Below the pieces are notes generated by a model that was not told the origin of the DNA, searched no databases, and saw nothing but the letters and a program-made list of their open reading frames with translations. The translations under genes were made by a program, and so were the position numbers. DNA of 64,000 nucleotides from Carboxylicivirga longa (GTDB taxonomy: Bacteria > Bacteroidota > Bacteroidia > Bacteroidales > Marinilabiliaceae): NCBI RefSeq assembly GCF_050589825.1, contig NZ_JBNGOZ010000005.1:186001-250000 (forward strand), written 5' to 3'. Positions 34,036 through 42,638 of this stretch are shown here, in pieces. Position 1 is the stretch's first letter. Every line of letters begins with the position of its first letter.

Positions 34036-34541
34036 TGGGGCAGCTTCACATAGAAAGCCGCTTTGTAGCCTCTTAGCTCACCCTCTTCGGTGAATATCTC
34101 GTAGGCCAGTAGTATGGCATGCACTTTTTTTGTCATGCGTAGGCTTTGCTCATCGAAGCGCCAGGTTTCCCAAAATTGCAGTTTGGCTACCTTGTCGCGG
34201 GTAAATTCGGCCTGCTGCTCTATGTTTCTAACTTCAGTCAAAGTTAGTGGTTCGTGAGTATTGTAGCTGTAGGCTGTTGCTTTCTCGCTATACACAGCCT
34301 CAAAAAGCTGATCGGTGAATTTCTCTCTTTCCAGGCGACTTAGGCAATGCTCGGTCCAGCTATCATTGGGGTTGGCATTCTTTATTAGTACCGGATAAAT
34401 AATGGTATCGGCAATGCTGGTGCCGGTGGTTTCGGCGATGCTCGACGTGCTATTTGTAGGATTCTGACGGCAGGATGCCAGGGCTACAAAAAAGCACAGT
34501 GCCAGTGTGGCACTATGCTTCAGGTATTTTGTATTTATCAT
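34032..34541 (-). CDS. Lipoprotein of unknown function
   Basis: 169 aa. The N-terminus ends in a lipobox (ALASC, Cys near residue 24), followed by a Ser/Thr-rich linker and a domain with alternating charged and aromatic residues (KLQFWETWRFDEQSL, then LLAYEIFTEEGELRGYKAAFY). The C-terminal half looks like a small alpha/beta fold. I do not recognise the family. It is upstream of nothing on its own strand but lies 24 bases after pyrC on the same strand, so it may be the last gene of the mannosyltransferase-pyrC unit. Confidence 0.7.
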   Translation of the reverse strand: MINTKYLKHSATLALCFFVALASCRQNPTNSTSSIAETTGTSIADTIIYPVLIKNANPNDSWTEHCLSRLEREKFTDQLFEAVYSEKATAYSYNTHEPLTLTEVRNIEQQAEFTRDKVAKLQFWETWRFDEQSLRMTKKVHAILLAYEIFTEEGELRGYKAAFYVKLPH

Positions 34542-34565
34542 GAGTTATTAATGTATTCAAGAGGT

Positions 34566-35903
34566 TTATCGATTGAAGAGCAGGCGTTCGCCTTTCACAT
34601 CCTTATTTACTTCACCTTTAGAGAAGGCCGTTTGACCATTCACCAGTGTGTACACTACTTTGTGCGAGAAGCTTGTTCCCTCAAAGGGTGACCACCCGCA
34701 TTTATAGAGTATGTTCTCCGGCTTCACCTCCCAGCTGTCGTTGGGGGCAACCAGTACCAGGTCGGCCTTATAACCTTCGCGGAGAAAGCCACGCTTGTCA
34801 ATATCAAATAGTATGGCTGGGTTGTGGCACATTTTCTCAACCACCATTTCGTAGGAGAATAGGCCTTGTTTTACCATTTCCAGCATGGCTACCAGTGCAT
34901 GCTGCACAAGGGGTCCACCCGAGGGAGCACTGAAATACTTGTTGTTTTTCTCTTCGATGGTGTGGGGTGCGTGGTCGGTGGCTACCACATCAAGCTGGTT
35001 ATTTGTCAGTCCATCACGCAGAGCCTTTCGGTCGCGTTCCGACTTCACAGCAGGGTTCCACTTGATGCGAGCGCCATATTGATCGTAGTCGGCATCGGTG
35101 AACCACAGGTGATGCACACAGACTTCACCGGTTATCTTCTTATCCTGAAGGGGCATGTCCTGATCCAGCAGCGCCAGCTCATCGGCTGAGCTTAGGTGCA
35201 GTATGTGTAGGCGTGCTCCATGGCGGCGTGCCAACTCAGCTGCCTTTTTCGATGATTTATAACAAGCATCAGCTGAGCGGATAACCGGATGGTATTTAAA
35301 GGGCATGTCCTCACCAAACTTATTCTTATAGATGGTGGTGTTTTCGCGTATGGTGGCTTCGTCTTCGCAATGCGTAGCGATGAGCGTTGGACTTTCGGCA
35401 AAAATACGTCCCAATATGGCTTCATCATCCACCAGCATGTTACCGGTTGATGATCCCATAAACACTTTGACGCCACATATTTTCTTAGGGTCTGTTTTTA
35501 ACAGTTCGTCTATGTTATCATTCGTAGCACCCAGATAAAAGGAGTAGTTGGCAGCTGAACACTGTGCCGCCAGCTTGTACTTATCCTCAAGTATGGCATG
35601 TGTAGTGGCCTGAGGATTGGTGTTGGGCATTTCCATAAATGAAGTGATACCACCGGCTACGGCCGCTCGCGATTCACTCTCTATGGTAGCTTTGTGGGTT
35701 AGTCCGGGTTCACGAAAATGCACCTGGTCATCGATGGCTCCAGGCAATAAGAGCAGTCCTTTGGCATCAATTACCTGGTCGGCTGCAGGCAGTTCTCCTT
35801 TGGTAATGATGTGTTTAATGTGGTCATTCTCAATAAAAACACTTCCTTGAATTTGACTGCCCTCATTAATAATGGTGGCATCTTTTATTAATATTGTTGG
35901 CAT
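34566..35903 (-). CDS. pyrC: Dihydroorotase
   Basis: 445-aa amidohydrolase. It closes N-carbamoyl-aspartate to dihydroorotate in pyrimidine synthesis. Family marks are PGAIDDQVHFREPGLTHKA near 54-72, the lysine that is usually carboxylated in CGVKVFMGSSTGNM near 143-156, THCED near 176-180, LHLSSADE near 235-242 and the catalytic ATDHAPHT near 309-316. The usual HxH reads QVH, so the first metal-binding His is Gln, as I recall for other Bacteroidota enzymes. Allantoinase is a less likely alternative. The neighbouring polyprenol mannosyltransferase is a common partner in this phylum. Confidence 0.88.
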   Translation of the reverse strand: MPTILIKDATIINEGSQIQGSVFIENDHIKHIITKGELPAADQVIDAKGLLLLPGAIDDQVHFREPGLTHKATIESESRAAVAGGITSFMEMPNTNPQATTHAILEDKYKLAAQCSAANYSFYLGATNDNIDELLKTDPKKICGVKVFMGSSTGNMLVDDEAILGRIFAESPTLIATHCEDEATIRENTTIYKNKFGEDMPFKYHPVIRSADACYKSSKKAAELARRHGARLHILHLSSADELALLDQDMPLQDKKITGEVCVHHLWFTDADYDQYGARIKWNPAVKSERDRKALRDGLTNNQLDVVATDHAPHTIEEKNNKYFSAPSGGPLVQHALVAMLEMVKQGLFSYEMVVEKMCHNPAILFDIDKRGFLREGYKADLVLVAPNDSWEVKPENILYKCGWSPFEGTSFSHKVVYTLVNGQTAFSKGEVNKDVKGERLLFNR

Positions 35904-35986
35904 AATATTTTTGGTTAATGCGTTTACTTTTTAACAGATAAAAGGGAGATGGGTTTAGAATATTGGCATCTCATTTTGCCCTTTGT

Positions 35987-36721
35987 CTATCGTTTGTAGC
36001 TTTTAAACCAGCTGGCTATCTTCATTTTAATAACACCCCATACGGCTTCGTTAAATATGCCGCCACTCATTTTTGAAGTGCCCTGTGTGCGGTCAGTAAA
36101 GATGATGGGTACCTCTACAATGTTGAAACCAAATTTCCAGGTGGTGAACTTCATCTCTATCTGAAACGAATAGCCCTTTAGCTTAATGTTATCCAGGTCG
36201 ATGGTTTCCAAAACGCGGCGGCTGTAGCACTTAAAGCCGGCTGTTGTATCCATTATTTTCATCCGCGTTACAAAGCGTACATAAACCGAAGCGAAGTAGG
36301 ACATGAGCACACGACCCATGGGCCAGTTTACTACGTTAACACCCGATATGTACCGTGATCCGATGGCCAGGTCTGCACCCTTTAGGCAGGCGTCGTGCAG
36401 GCTAATCAGATCCTTGGGGGGATGCGAGAAGTCGGCATCCATCTCAAAAATATAGTCGTAGCCATGTGATGTAGCCCATTTGAATCCGCTTATATAGGCC
36501 GTGCCCAGACCCAGCTTTCCTTCGCGCTCCAGCATATGTAGCTGATCGGGGTGCTGGCTCATCAGATCTCTTACGATGGTAGCTGTTCCATCGGGCGAAT
36601 TATCATCGATGATAAGGATCTCGAAGCGGCGAGGCAGGGCAAATACCGCCTTGATGATGGCTTCAATATTCTCCTTCTCGTTGTAGGTAGGTATAATTAC
36701 CAGGTTGCGTGTTTTCTCCAT
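35987..36721 (-). CDS. Polyprenol monophosphomannose synthase (DPM1-like GT2)
   Basis: 244 aa from MEKTRNLVIIPTYNEKENIE. A GT2 enzyme without C-terminal membrane helices, like archaeal and bacterial Dpm1/Ppm synthases that make polyprenyl-phosphate mannose for protein or glycan mannosylation. The blocks IIDDNSPDGTA near 36-46, EMDADFSHPP near 91-100 and the acceptor-site YSFQIEM near 182-188 are present, with TDRTQGTSKMSG near 208-219. A further ATG 45 bases upstream is possible, but family members begin at this start. It is transcribed ahead of pyrC with an 83-base gap. Confidence 0.9.
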   Translation of the reverse strand: MEKTRNLVIIPTYNEKENIEAIIKAVFALPRRFEILIIDDNSPDGTATIVRDLMSQHPDQLHMLEREGKLGLGTAYISGFKWATSHGYDYIFEMDADFSHPPKDLISLHDACLKGADLAIGSRYISGVNVVNWPMGRVLMSYFASVYVRFVTRMKIMDTTAGFKCYSRRVLETIDLDNIKLKGYSFQIEMKFTTWKFGFNIVEVPIIFTDRTQGTSKMSGGIFNEAVWGVIKMKIASWFKSYKR

Positions 36722-36851
36722 AGTCGCTTGCTCCAGCTGAATTGGTTTGTCCAATTCGTAATACATGTTCTTTTCTGAAGCTCTAAAGGTAGTAAGAAAG
36801 TGCGGATTTACCTTGCTGATGGCGCTTCCACCCGCGGCTGACGCATTTAAA

Positions 36852-36968
36852 ATTCAACCATATTGTGCTTGTTAATTCAATAGCCTGGAACACAGTGGTC
36901 GCGATTATAAAGTGTGACTTGTGTTGCGCCTGCGGCAAGCTATGCATTATGAGCCATTGTTAGAGGGC
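36852..36968 (-). other. attC-like recombination site at the 3' end of an orphan gene cassette
   Basis: On the minus strand it begins GCCCTCTAACAATGGCTCAT, the stop codon of the S41 gene lying inside CTCTAAC (integron R'' consensus RYYYAAC, first base deviating). It continues through ATAATGCATAGC and the GC-rich hairpin GCTTGCCGCAGGC, and reaches GTTGAAT, a match to GTTRRRY, about 100 bases later. The complement of GCCCTCTAA recurs at the 5' end of the gene (38747-38755), as in cassettes. Internal L'/L'' pairing is not clear. Confidence 0.4.
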
Positions 36969-38732
36969 GTTTTTGTTTTTTGCTAATTCAATAGCTTTTT
37001 CTAAAAATTCATCTCGGCCGTTTTTTACCCCTTGTATTGTTTTTTCAACATATATATCGGGTAATATTCCGACACCGTGCTGTTGGGTGCCATCATGTTT
37101 AATGACTTTCATACCGGTCCATGAAATCTTGTATCCGCCTGGCAGACCAAAAGGATTAATATTTCCATTTGTTCCGGCTGTAGGTTGACCAATAATTGTG
37201 GCAAGATTATACCCTTCAATATAGCCCATGTAACTTTCTGCATAACTGATAGCTCGCCCATCAGTTATAAAAATCACGTTTTTGTCGCCCAAGTATGGTT
37301 TTTTGGTTTTCATCGCACCTATCCAATTGTGCTTTTCGTATCCTACTATTCTGTCGTAGTCAGGATATACAATTTGAGGTGTTTGCATCCATGCTGACGT
37401 TGTGTCATTAATCGCCAAAAGATGTTGAATTAAACCATGATTGCCTTTGGGGCGCCCTCTTAAATCACAGATAATTGAGTTGCAATCCTGCAGTTTAGGT
37501 AATAACATGGTAATAGTATCCATTTCAATGATATCCAGATTCAGATACCAAATCCCCTTTTCTATTTCTTTATATTTATTGCTATTCACCGATTGTCTCG
37601 ACCACTGATATGGCTTAACGGTTCTTTTTAATTGATATTCATTTCCATCAATTACAAGCTCAATACAACTATCATAATCTCCCAATAAACTAATAGTGTT
37701 AGCTCTATAGTTCAGCCATCCCTCAGTTGCCGCTGAGATTCTCGAATAGGTCTCTTCAAAATACTGTTTTGAAGTTTTGCCATCGATATGAGTTACAATA
37801 TCTCCTAATTTTATTGAGTCATTATCTTCTTCAACCCGTGTGATGATTAACTTATTCTCGACCCACTCCCAAGCAATCGGAGGAGCGTAAGCTGAAGTCA
37901 TTGGTTTATCATAAACTCTAATATGACCATCTTTAAGAGAAGCTGTGAATTTTTGAAGCGTAATTAAATGGTCTGATTTTGTTTCGTCAGAATAGCATCT
38001 TCGAAGTGCACTCTTAAATTCATCTTCCCAATTAACATCAACAACATCAAAATAGGGATAAAAGTGTTGAAACACATTATATACATTTATCACATTCCCT
38101 AATCGAGAGTACGAATTCTGAGTTAATGAATATTTAATGCGCTGTAATTCGTCTTGCAATTTTATAAGGTCATCGTGGTTTGCCTGCGGAAAGGTATAGT
38201 CATTATTACAGTAAAGCACTAGTGGAATCTGGCAGTATATACCATTGCCGATTTCTTTAATGATGCATTCATTAGTATCCGGTTGATAGTTGAAAAGTTG
38301 GATACTACTTTCATCATTACTTCTATTTATCCTTCTGCTTTCATAAGGTCTTCCTTTATTTTCCATCCCGATACTAACACCGAAATGTTGCCAATATGTT
38401 GACTTAAATCCTTCAAGACTGTCGGGTACAGGTAGGTTAGAATCAAATTCTGAAATATCGGATGAAAATCTAATTGTTGGAGCAATTGGTTTAAATAGGT
38501 TTTCTAAAACCTTAATAACATCACTCTGAGATTTACATTGGCCTATCTGAGTAGCACCGTATATCGAAAAGCTGTTCCAATCAAGCTGAGCAGCCTCATC
38601 ACTTGGATGAAAATATTTGACATATCCGTATACCTTTGCGAAAGTAATTTGGTTTTCAATTCTTTTTGATTCTTTACTACAACCAATCAAGAGCAGTAAG
38701 AATATTGTTATGCAATAAATATGTGCTTTCAT
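36960..38732 (-). CDS. S41-family peptidase lipoprotein
   Basis: 590 aa. The signal peptide ends in a lipobox (LLIGC, Cys18), so it is an envelope lipoprotein. An N-terminal helical region contains FAKVYGYVKYFHPSDEAAQLDWN near 31-53, found in many Bacteroidota S41 proteins. A PDZ-like part lies near 285-320 (IITRVEEDNDSIKLGDIVTHIDGK). The C-terminal-processing protease core follows: IICDLRGRPKGN near 420, the nucleophile serine in FITDGRAISYAESYMG near 475-490, and QPTAGTNGNINPF near 503-515. The gene is more AT-rich than its neighbours, stands alone, and is bounded by complementary 9-10 bp ends like an integron cassette, so recent transfer is plausible. Confidence 0.88.
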   Translation of the reverse strand: MKAHIYCITIFLLLLIGCSKESKRIENQITFAKVYGYVKYFHPSDEAAQLDWNSFSIYGATQIGQCKSQSDVIKVLENLFKPIAPTIRFSSDISEFDSNLPVPDSLEGFKSTYWQHFGVSIGMENKGRPYESRRINRSNDESSIQLFNYQPDTNECIIKEIGNGIYCQIPLVLYCNNDYTFPQANHDDLIKLQDELQRIKYSLTQNSYSRLGNVINVYNVFQHFYPYFDVVDVNWEDEFKSALRRCYSDETKSDHLITLQKFTASLKDGHIRVYDKPMTSAYAPPIAWEWVENKLIITRVEEDNDSIKLGDIVTHIDGKTSKQYFEETYSRISAATEGWLNYRANTISLLGDYDSCIELVIDGNEYQLKRTVKPYQWSRQSVNSNKYKEIEKGIWYLNLDIIEMDTITMLLPKLQDCNSIICDLRGRPKGNHGLIQHLLAINDTTSAWMQTPQIVYPDYDRIVGYEKHNWIGAMKTKKPYLGDKNVIFITDGRAISYAESYMGYIEGYNLATIIGQPTAGTNGNINPFGLPGGYKISWTGMKVIKHDGTQQHGVGILPDIYVEKTIQGVKNGRDEFLEKAIELAKNKNAL

Positions 38733-38770
38733 GTTATTTTTGTTATGCCCTCTAAATACCCAATAAACTG

Positions 38771-38797
38771 CTGCGTGTCACAATATCTGACACGCAG
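38771..38797. terminator. Hairpin downstream of the nucleoside kinase gene
   Basis: CTGCGTGTCA (38771-38780) and TGACACGCAG (38788-38797) form a perfect 10-bp stem with a 7-base loop. It lies after the nucleoside kinase stop on the minus strand but lacks a U-run, so it may be factor-dependent. It sits outside the cassette-like ends of the S41 gene. Confidence 0.55.
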
Positions 38798-38826
38798 TCG
38801 TGTATCTTAATAATTTCAACCCAGTG

Positions 38827-40485
38827 TTAATAATCAAAGCTACTGCCGCCCAAAAACTCGCGTATAATGGAGGTGGGTGGTATCTGTGTGGCTTGTATCG
38901 GTTTAAAATAGCCAAAGAAATTCAGAAGGCGTCTGGCCTCGGCATACTCAGGCTGATTGGGCTGTACTTCCAGTAGCATGGGTTCTGCCTGTTGCTTTAG
39001 TACTGATAGCTCATAGAGCAGTGCCGTGTTAAACATCACATCGGCTTCTTCCTGGTAAGGGAAGATGTGTGCGTCTTCACCACGTCGTACGCTGGGCCAG
39101 CGGGCAATGGTGTTGCGGGCCGAGTAATTGCGGTATTTGTAGTCGCGCACTATGCGTCTTATTAAGCGGTTATCAGTGGTGTGAATCAGGTTTTGATTAT
39201 CGATGTTTACTGATGTAAGGGCTGACACGTAAATCTTAAACTTAGCAGTGTCGGGTATCAGGTGCGTTAGATGTGGGTTGAGGCCGTGAATGCCTTCCAC
39301 AATCAGTATGTTATCCGGAGTCATTTGCAGCTTTTCGCCATCGTAATAACGTTGCCCGCTCTCAAAGTTAAACTTGGGTATTTCTACTTCATCGCCGGCC
39401 AGTAGGCCAATCAGTTGTTTATTAAATAGCTCAACATCCAGTGCATTGAGCGCCTCAAAATCAAATTCGCCATGCTCATCCAGGGGGGTGTCTTCACGGT
39501 TTACAAAGTAATTATCAAGCGATAGGTTTACTGGTTTCATGCCTGCTACCATAAGCTGTATGGCCAGTCGCTTGCCAAAGGTGGTTTTGCCGCTGGATGA
39601 GGGGCCACTGATTAAAATCAGTTTCACCGTTTTCTTACGGGCATCAATCATATCGGCAATGTGACCAATCTTTTTCTCGTGTAGTGCTTCGGAAATCTTG
39701 ATTAGTGTAGTGGCTTTTCCGTTGGAGCACGACTCGTTGATATCGGCCAGGTTACGAACGTTAAGTACACGATTCCACTCGGCAAATTCCTGAAAGATGT
39801 CAAACATCTTGTTTTGTACCACTATGTCTTCAAGGGTATCGGGCTGCGTGCGCTTGGGTATTTGCAGCAACATGCCATTATAGTATTTAATGAGGTCAAA
39901 CACCTTGAGGTAGCCCGTTGAAGGCACCAGATGACCATAGTACATGCCAATGTGTTTTTCCAGTTGGTGATAGGTGGTATATAACTGGCCACGATGACGG
40001 ATGAGTGCTGTTTTATCGGCCTGTTTTTGTGCCTCAAAGCGTTCGATCACAGCTTCGGACTCCTCCTGATGTTGTATAAACGGCGTATCAGAGCTAATAA
40101 TTTCTTTCATACGGTTCTGTATGGTCAGCACATCATCAATGGTCAGTTCTTCACCCTCGAGCAAGCAGTAGGTGCCTTTCGATACGGAATGTTCAATGCG
40201 AAGTTGTGCATTGGGAAACAGTTCATTGGCAGCTTTGTATAGTACAAGTGATAAGCTGCGTATATACATGCGCATTCCATCCGGGTGGCTTATATCAATA
40301 TAATTTATTGTTTTAGGTTGATACACTTCGTACGATAAATCGCATAGCTTATTATTAACGTAAGCACCTAATATGGGGGTTTTTAATTTAATGCCACGGT
40401 CATTGGCTATCTCCATTAACGACGTGCCGGCTTCGTAGCAGCTTGTTTTATTATCGTTGATGCAGGTGATATGTACTTGTTTCAT
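38827..40485 (-). CDS. TGS-domain nucleoside (uridine) kinase
   Basis: 552 aa. The N-terminal TGS domain (about 1-60) and a threonyl-tRNA-synthetase-like second domain (about 60-200) precede a uridine-kinase/PRK-type P-loop kinase. The P-loop GPSSSGKTTFGKRLA is near residue 293-307, with SLDNYFVNREDTPLDEHG near 324-341 and EGIHGLNPHLT near 400-410. This architecture is typical of Bacteroidota and Firmicutes nucleoside kinases in pyrimidine salvage. An ATG nine codons upstream is possible, but the TGS domain starts at MKQVHITC. It is a single-gene unit. Confidence 0.92.
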   Translation of the reverse strand: MKQVHITCINDNKTSCYEAGTSLMEIANDRGIKLKTPILGAYVNNKLCDLSYEVYQPKTINYIDISHPDGMRMYIRSLSLVLYKAANELFPNAQLRIEHSVSKGTYCLLEGEELTIDDVLTIQNRMKEIISSDTPFIQHQEESEAVIERFEAQKQADKTALIRHRGQLYTTYHQLEKHIGMYYGHLVPSTGYLKVFDLIKYYNGMLLQIPKRTQPDTLEDIVVQNKMFDIFQEFAEWNRVLNVRNLADINESCSNGKATTLIKISEALHEKKIGHIADMIDARKKTVKLILISGPSSSGKTTFGKRLAIQLMVAGMKPVNLSLDNYFVNREDTPLDEHGEFDFEALNALDVELFNKQLIGLLAGDEVEIPKFNFESGQRYYDGEKLQMTPDNILIVEGIHGLNPHLTHLIPDTAKFKIYVSALTSVNIDNQNLIHTTDNRLIRRIVRDYKYRNYSARNTIARWPSVRRGEDAHIFPYQEEADVMFNTALLYELSVLKQQAEPMLLEVQPNQPEYAEARRLLNFFGYFKPIQATQIPPTSIIREFLGGSSFDY

Positions 40486-40625
40486 CTGATTATATTTTCT
40501 TTCAATCGCCATATGGAACTCGCCAGGAAATAATCATCCTTCTGTGTAAGCAACCCTCGCCCATGGCTCGTTTTATTTGTCTTTTTATCAACTAATAAAA
40601 ATATAACTTTTTATGAAGATATCTT

Positions 40626-40633
40626 TATTTTTG
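40626..40633 (+). promoter_or_regulatory. -7 promoter box of the HI0933-like flavoprotein gene
   Basis: TATTTTTG, exact TAnnTTTG, 31 bases before the ATG at 40664. The -33 region is only T-rich. Confidence 0.5.
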
Positions 40634-40663
40634 CACAATACAATTTGATAAGAGTGGTAAGCT

Positions 40664-41878
40664 ATGAAGATAGGGGTAATTGGGGGCGGTGCGGCCGGTT
40701 TTTTTGCGGCGATTACAGCAAAGGAGCATTTTCCGCAGGCTGAAGTAATTATTTTTGAGAAGTCGCGTAAGGTGTTGGCAAAAGTAAAGGTATCCGGCGG
40801 GGGACGCTGCAATGTTACTAATTCCTGCACTGACATACCGCAACTGTGTGCTGCCTATCCTCGTGGCGGGCGTAGTCTTAAAAAGGTATTTCATCAGTTT
40901 AGCACCACTGATGCCATGCAATGGTTTAAATCGCGCGGGGTTCCCCTTGTGGTGCAGGATGATGCTTGTGTGTTTCCCCGATCGCAGGATTCGCAGAGTA
41001 TCATTGACTGTTTCTTAAGAGAGTGCCGGCACTTGGGCGTGAAAATAAAGACGCAGGCAGGTATTGCTGCCATCCGGCCTCAAGCGAATGGCCTAATGTT
41101 GCATTTTAAGGATGAGAACTACGCACCTGCCTGTTTCAATAAGGTAATTGTAACCACGGGTGGCTCACCTAAGCGTGTTGGTTTGAACTGGTTGGAGGAT
41201 TTGGGCCATCAGATTGAAGCTCCTGTTCCTTCCTTGTTTACTTTTAATATGCCCACTGAAAAGGTTACAGCCTTAATGGGGGTGGTTGTGGAGAATGTTA
41301 CGGTGGCCATTCAGGGGAGTAAGCTAAAAGCCCAAGGCCCCTTGTTAATTACTCACTGGGGTATGAGCGGGCCGGCCATACTTAAGCTTTCGTCTTATGG
41401 TGCCCGTTTGCTTAATGAGCTCAACTATCGGTTTAAGGTACAGGTGAATTGGTGTAACGATGCTTCCAGTGAGGAGGTGAGAGATGTATTAAACAAGATC
41501 ACAACTGAGCATCCCAATAAGGTACTGGTAAACGTTAAACCTTATGGTCTTTCAGAGCGACTGTGGATTTTCCTATTGGAGAAATGTGATTTGCATGCCC
41601 GAAAGAAATGGGGTGAGCTGGGCAAAAAGGGACTCAATAAGCTGAGTAATATTCTGATGAACGATGCGTATGAAGTGCAGGGTAGTGCAAAGTTCAGGGA
41701 TGAATTTGTGACCTGTGGTGGTGTTAGTCTTAAGAGTATTAACCTGAAAACTATGGCCAGCAAAGCTTGTGAGGGTTTATATTTTGCCGGCGAGGTGCTT
41801 GATATTGATGCCATCACGGGTGGCTATAATCTACAGGCGGCCTGGTCAACAGGCTATATTGCAGGGCAGCTCAGGTGA
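40664..41878 (+). CDS. HI0933/YhiN-family FAD-dependent oxidoreductase
   Basis: 404 aa. The N-terminal dinucleotide-binding motif VIGGGAAGFFAAITA lies near residues 5-19. The family marker VSGGGRCNVTN is near 44-54. FVTCGGVSLKSINLKTMASK near 346-365 is the second signature, and the C-terminal FAGEVLDIDAITGGYNLQAAWSTG closes the FAD site. The reaction is not established in this family; it is sometimes labelled aminoacetone oxidase-like. It is a single-gene unit with its own promoter box, probably cytosolic. Confidence 0.92.
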   Translation: MKIGVIGGGAAGFFAAITAKEHFPQAEVIIFEKSRKVLAKVKVSGGGRCNVTNSCTDIPQLCAAYPRGGRSLKKVFHQFSTTDAMQWFKSRGVPLVVQDDACVFPRSQDSQSIIDCFLRECRHLGVKIKTQAGIAAIRPQANGLMLHFKDENYAPACFNKVIVTTGGSPKRVGLNWLEDLGHQIEAPVPSLFTFNMPTEKVTALMGVVVENVTVAIQGSKLKAQGPLLITHWGMSGPAILKLSSYGARLLNELNYRFKVQVNWCNDASSEEVRDVLNKITTEHPNKVLVNVKPYGLSERLWIFLLEKCDLHARKKWGELGKKGLNKLSNILMNDAYEVQGSAKFRDEFVTCGGVSLKSINLKTMASKACEGLYFAGEVLDIDAITGGYNLQAAWSTGYIAGQLR

Positions 41879-42040
41879 TACCAGTACCTCCCAAAACCTC
41901 TTCCCTTTACTCCTGAGAGTAAGGGAAGTAGGCCGCCAAAGACGGTGGGAATGGGTTCGGCATATTTTTTTAGCTTGTGATTTGAAGCCTAATTTATTCA
42001 AGAAGTTCGTCTGCAATGACGCTGCTAATGGTTATAAATA

Positions 42041-42520
42041 TCATTTGCTTAACCACGAGTGCAACATCCAGATGGTTTTCTCTTGTTGGCTGATATAATC
42101 GCTAAGCAATGTAATGGTGCCCTCGTCCTCTGCATCCTGCGCCAATGGTAATATGGCTTTCTCCAGCTGTACAAGGCTTGCCAGGTTTTCCAGTGTCGTT
42201 TCCATGCATTGCTGCCCGTCGCTTACATCCTTGGCTGTTTGCAGTGCTGCTGTGTCAAGATAATCGGCAAAAGAATGCATGGGCGTACCTCCCAGTGTCA
42301 GAATACGCTCGGCAATTTCATCTATTTTTACAACTGCATCATTGTATAACTCCTCAAATTTAAGATGCAACTCAAAGAATTTTTCTCCCTTCACATTCCA
42401 ATGAAATCCGCGCAGGTTTTGATAGAATATTTGGTAGTTAGCCAGTAGTTTATTGAGTTTTGTACTTAGCTGTTCGCTCTCTTGTTTTTTAAGGCCTAAT
42501 AGTTCATTTATCGTTTTCAT
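42041..42520 (-). CDS. dps: Dps-type DNA-binding ferritin
   Basis: 159 aa. It forms a dodecamer that oxidises Fe2+ with H2O2 and shields DNA during oxidative or starvation stress. The intersubunit ferroxidase ligands match E. coli Dps spacing: H40, H52, E56, D67 and E71 (the E56 position is Asp in E. coli). The GFHWNVKG block is typical. It is divergent from an OxyR gene, and the 118-bp spacer holds repeated sequences, so peroxide control by OxyR is the obvious reading. Confidence 0.95.
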   Translation of the reverse strand: MKTINELLGLKKQESEQLSTKLNKLLANYQIFYQNLRGFHWNVKGEKFFELHLKFEELYNDAVVKIDEIAERILTLGGTPMHSFADYLDTAALQTAKDVSDGQQCMETTLENLASLVQLEKAILPLAQDAEDEGTITLLSDYISQQEKTIWMLHSWLSK

Positions 42521-42565
42521 AATATTGTGTTTTTATTAGTTTTATTTTCTATTACAAATATATTG

Positions 42566-42611
42566 ATTGCATCATTATCGATCAAATAGATAATTTTTAT
42601 ATATTGCATCA
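42566..42611. promoter_or_regulatory. Candidate OxyR operator between dps and oxyR
   Basis: ATTATC (42574-42579) and GATAAT (42589-42594) form a 6-9-6 inverted repeat of the size expected for a LysR-type site. It is flanked by two exact ATTGCATCA direct repeats at 42566-42574 and 42603-42611, 37 bases apart. The region is AT-rich and lies in the spacer shared by both genes. Confidence 0.5.
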
Positions 42612-42638
42612 GTATAAACTATAATAACTGTAGAACAG

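Noticed and set aside
36960..38732. Flanking 9-bp inverted repeats considered as insertion-sequence ends
   Set aside because: The only gene inside is a peptidase, no target duplication is visible, and the stop codon inside the repeat fits a cassette end better.
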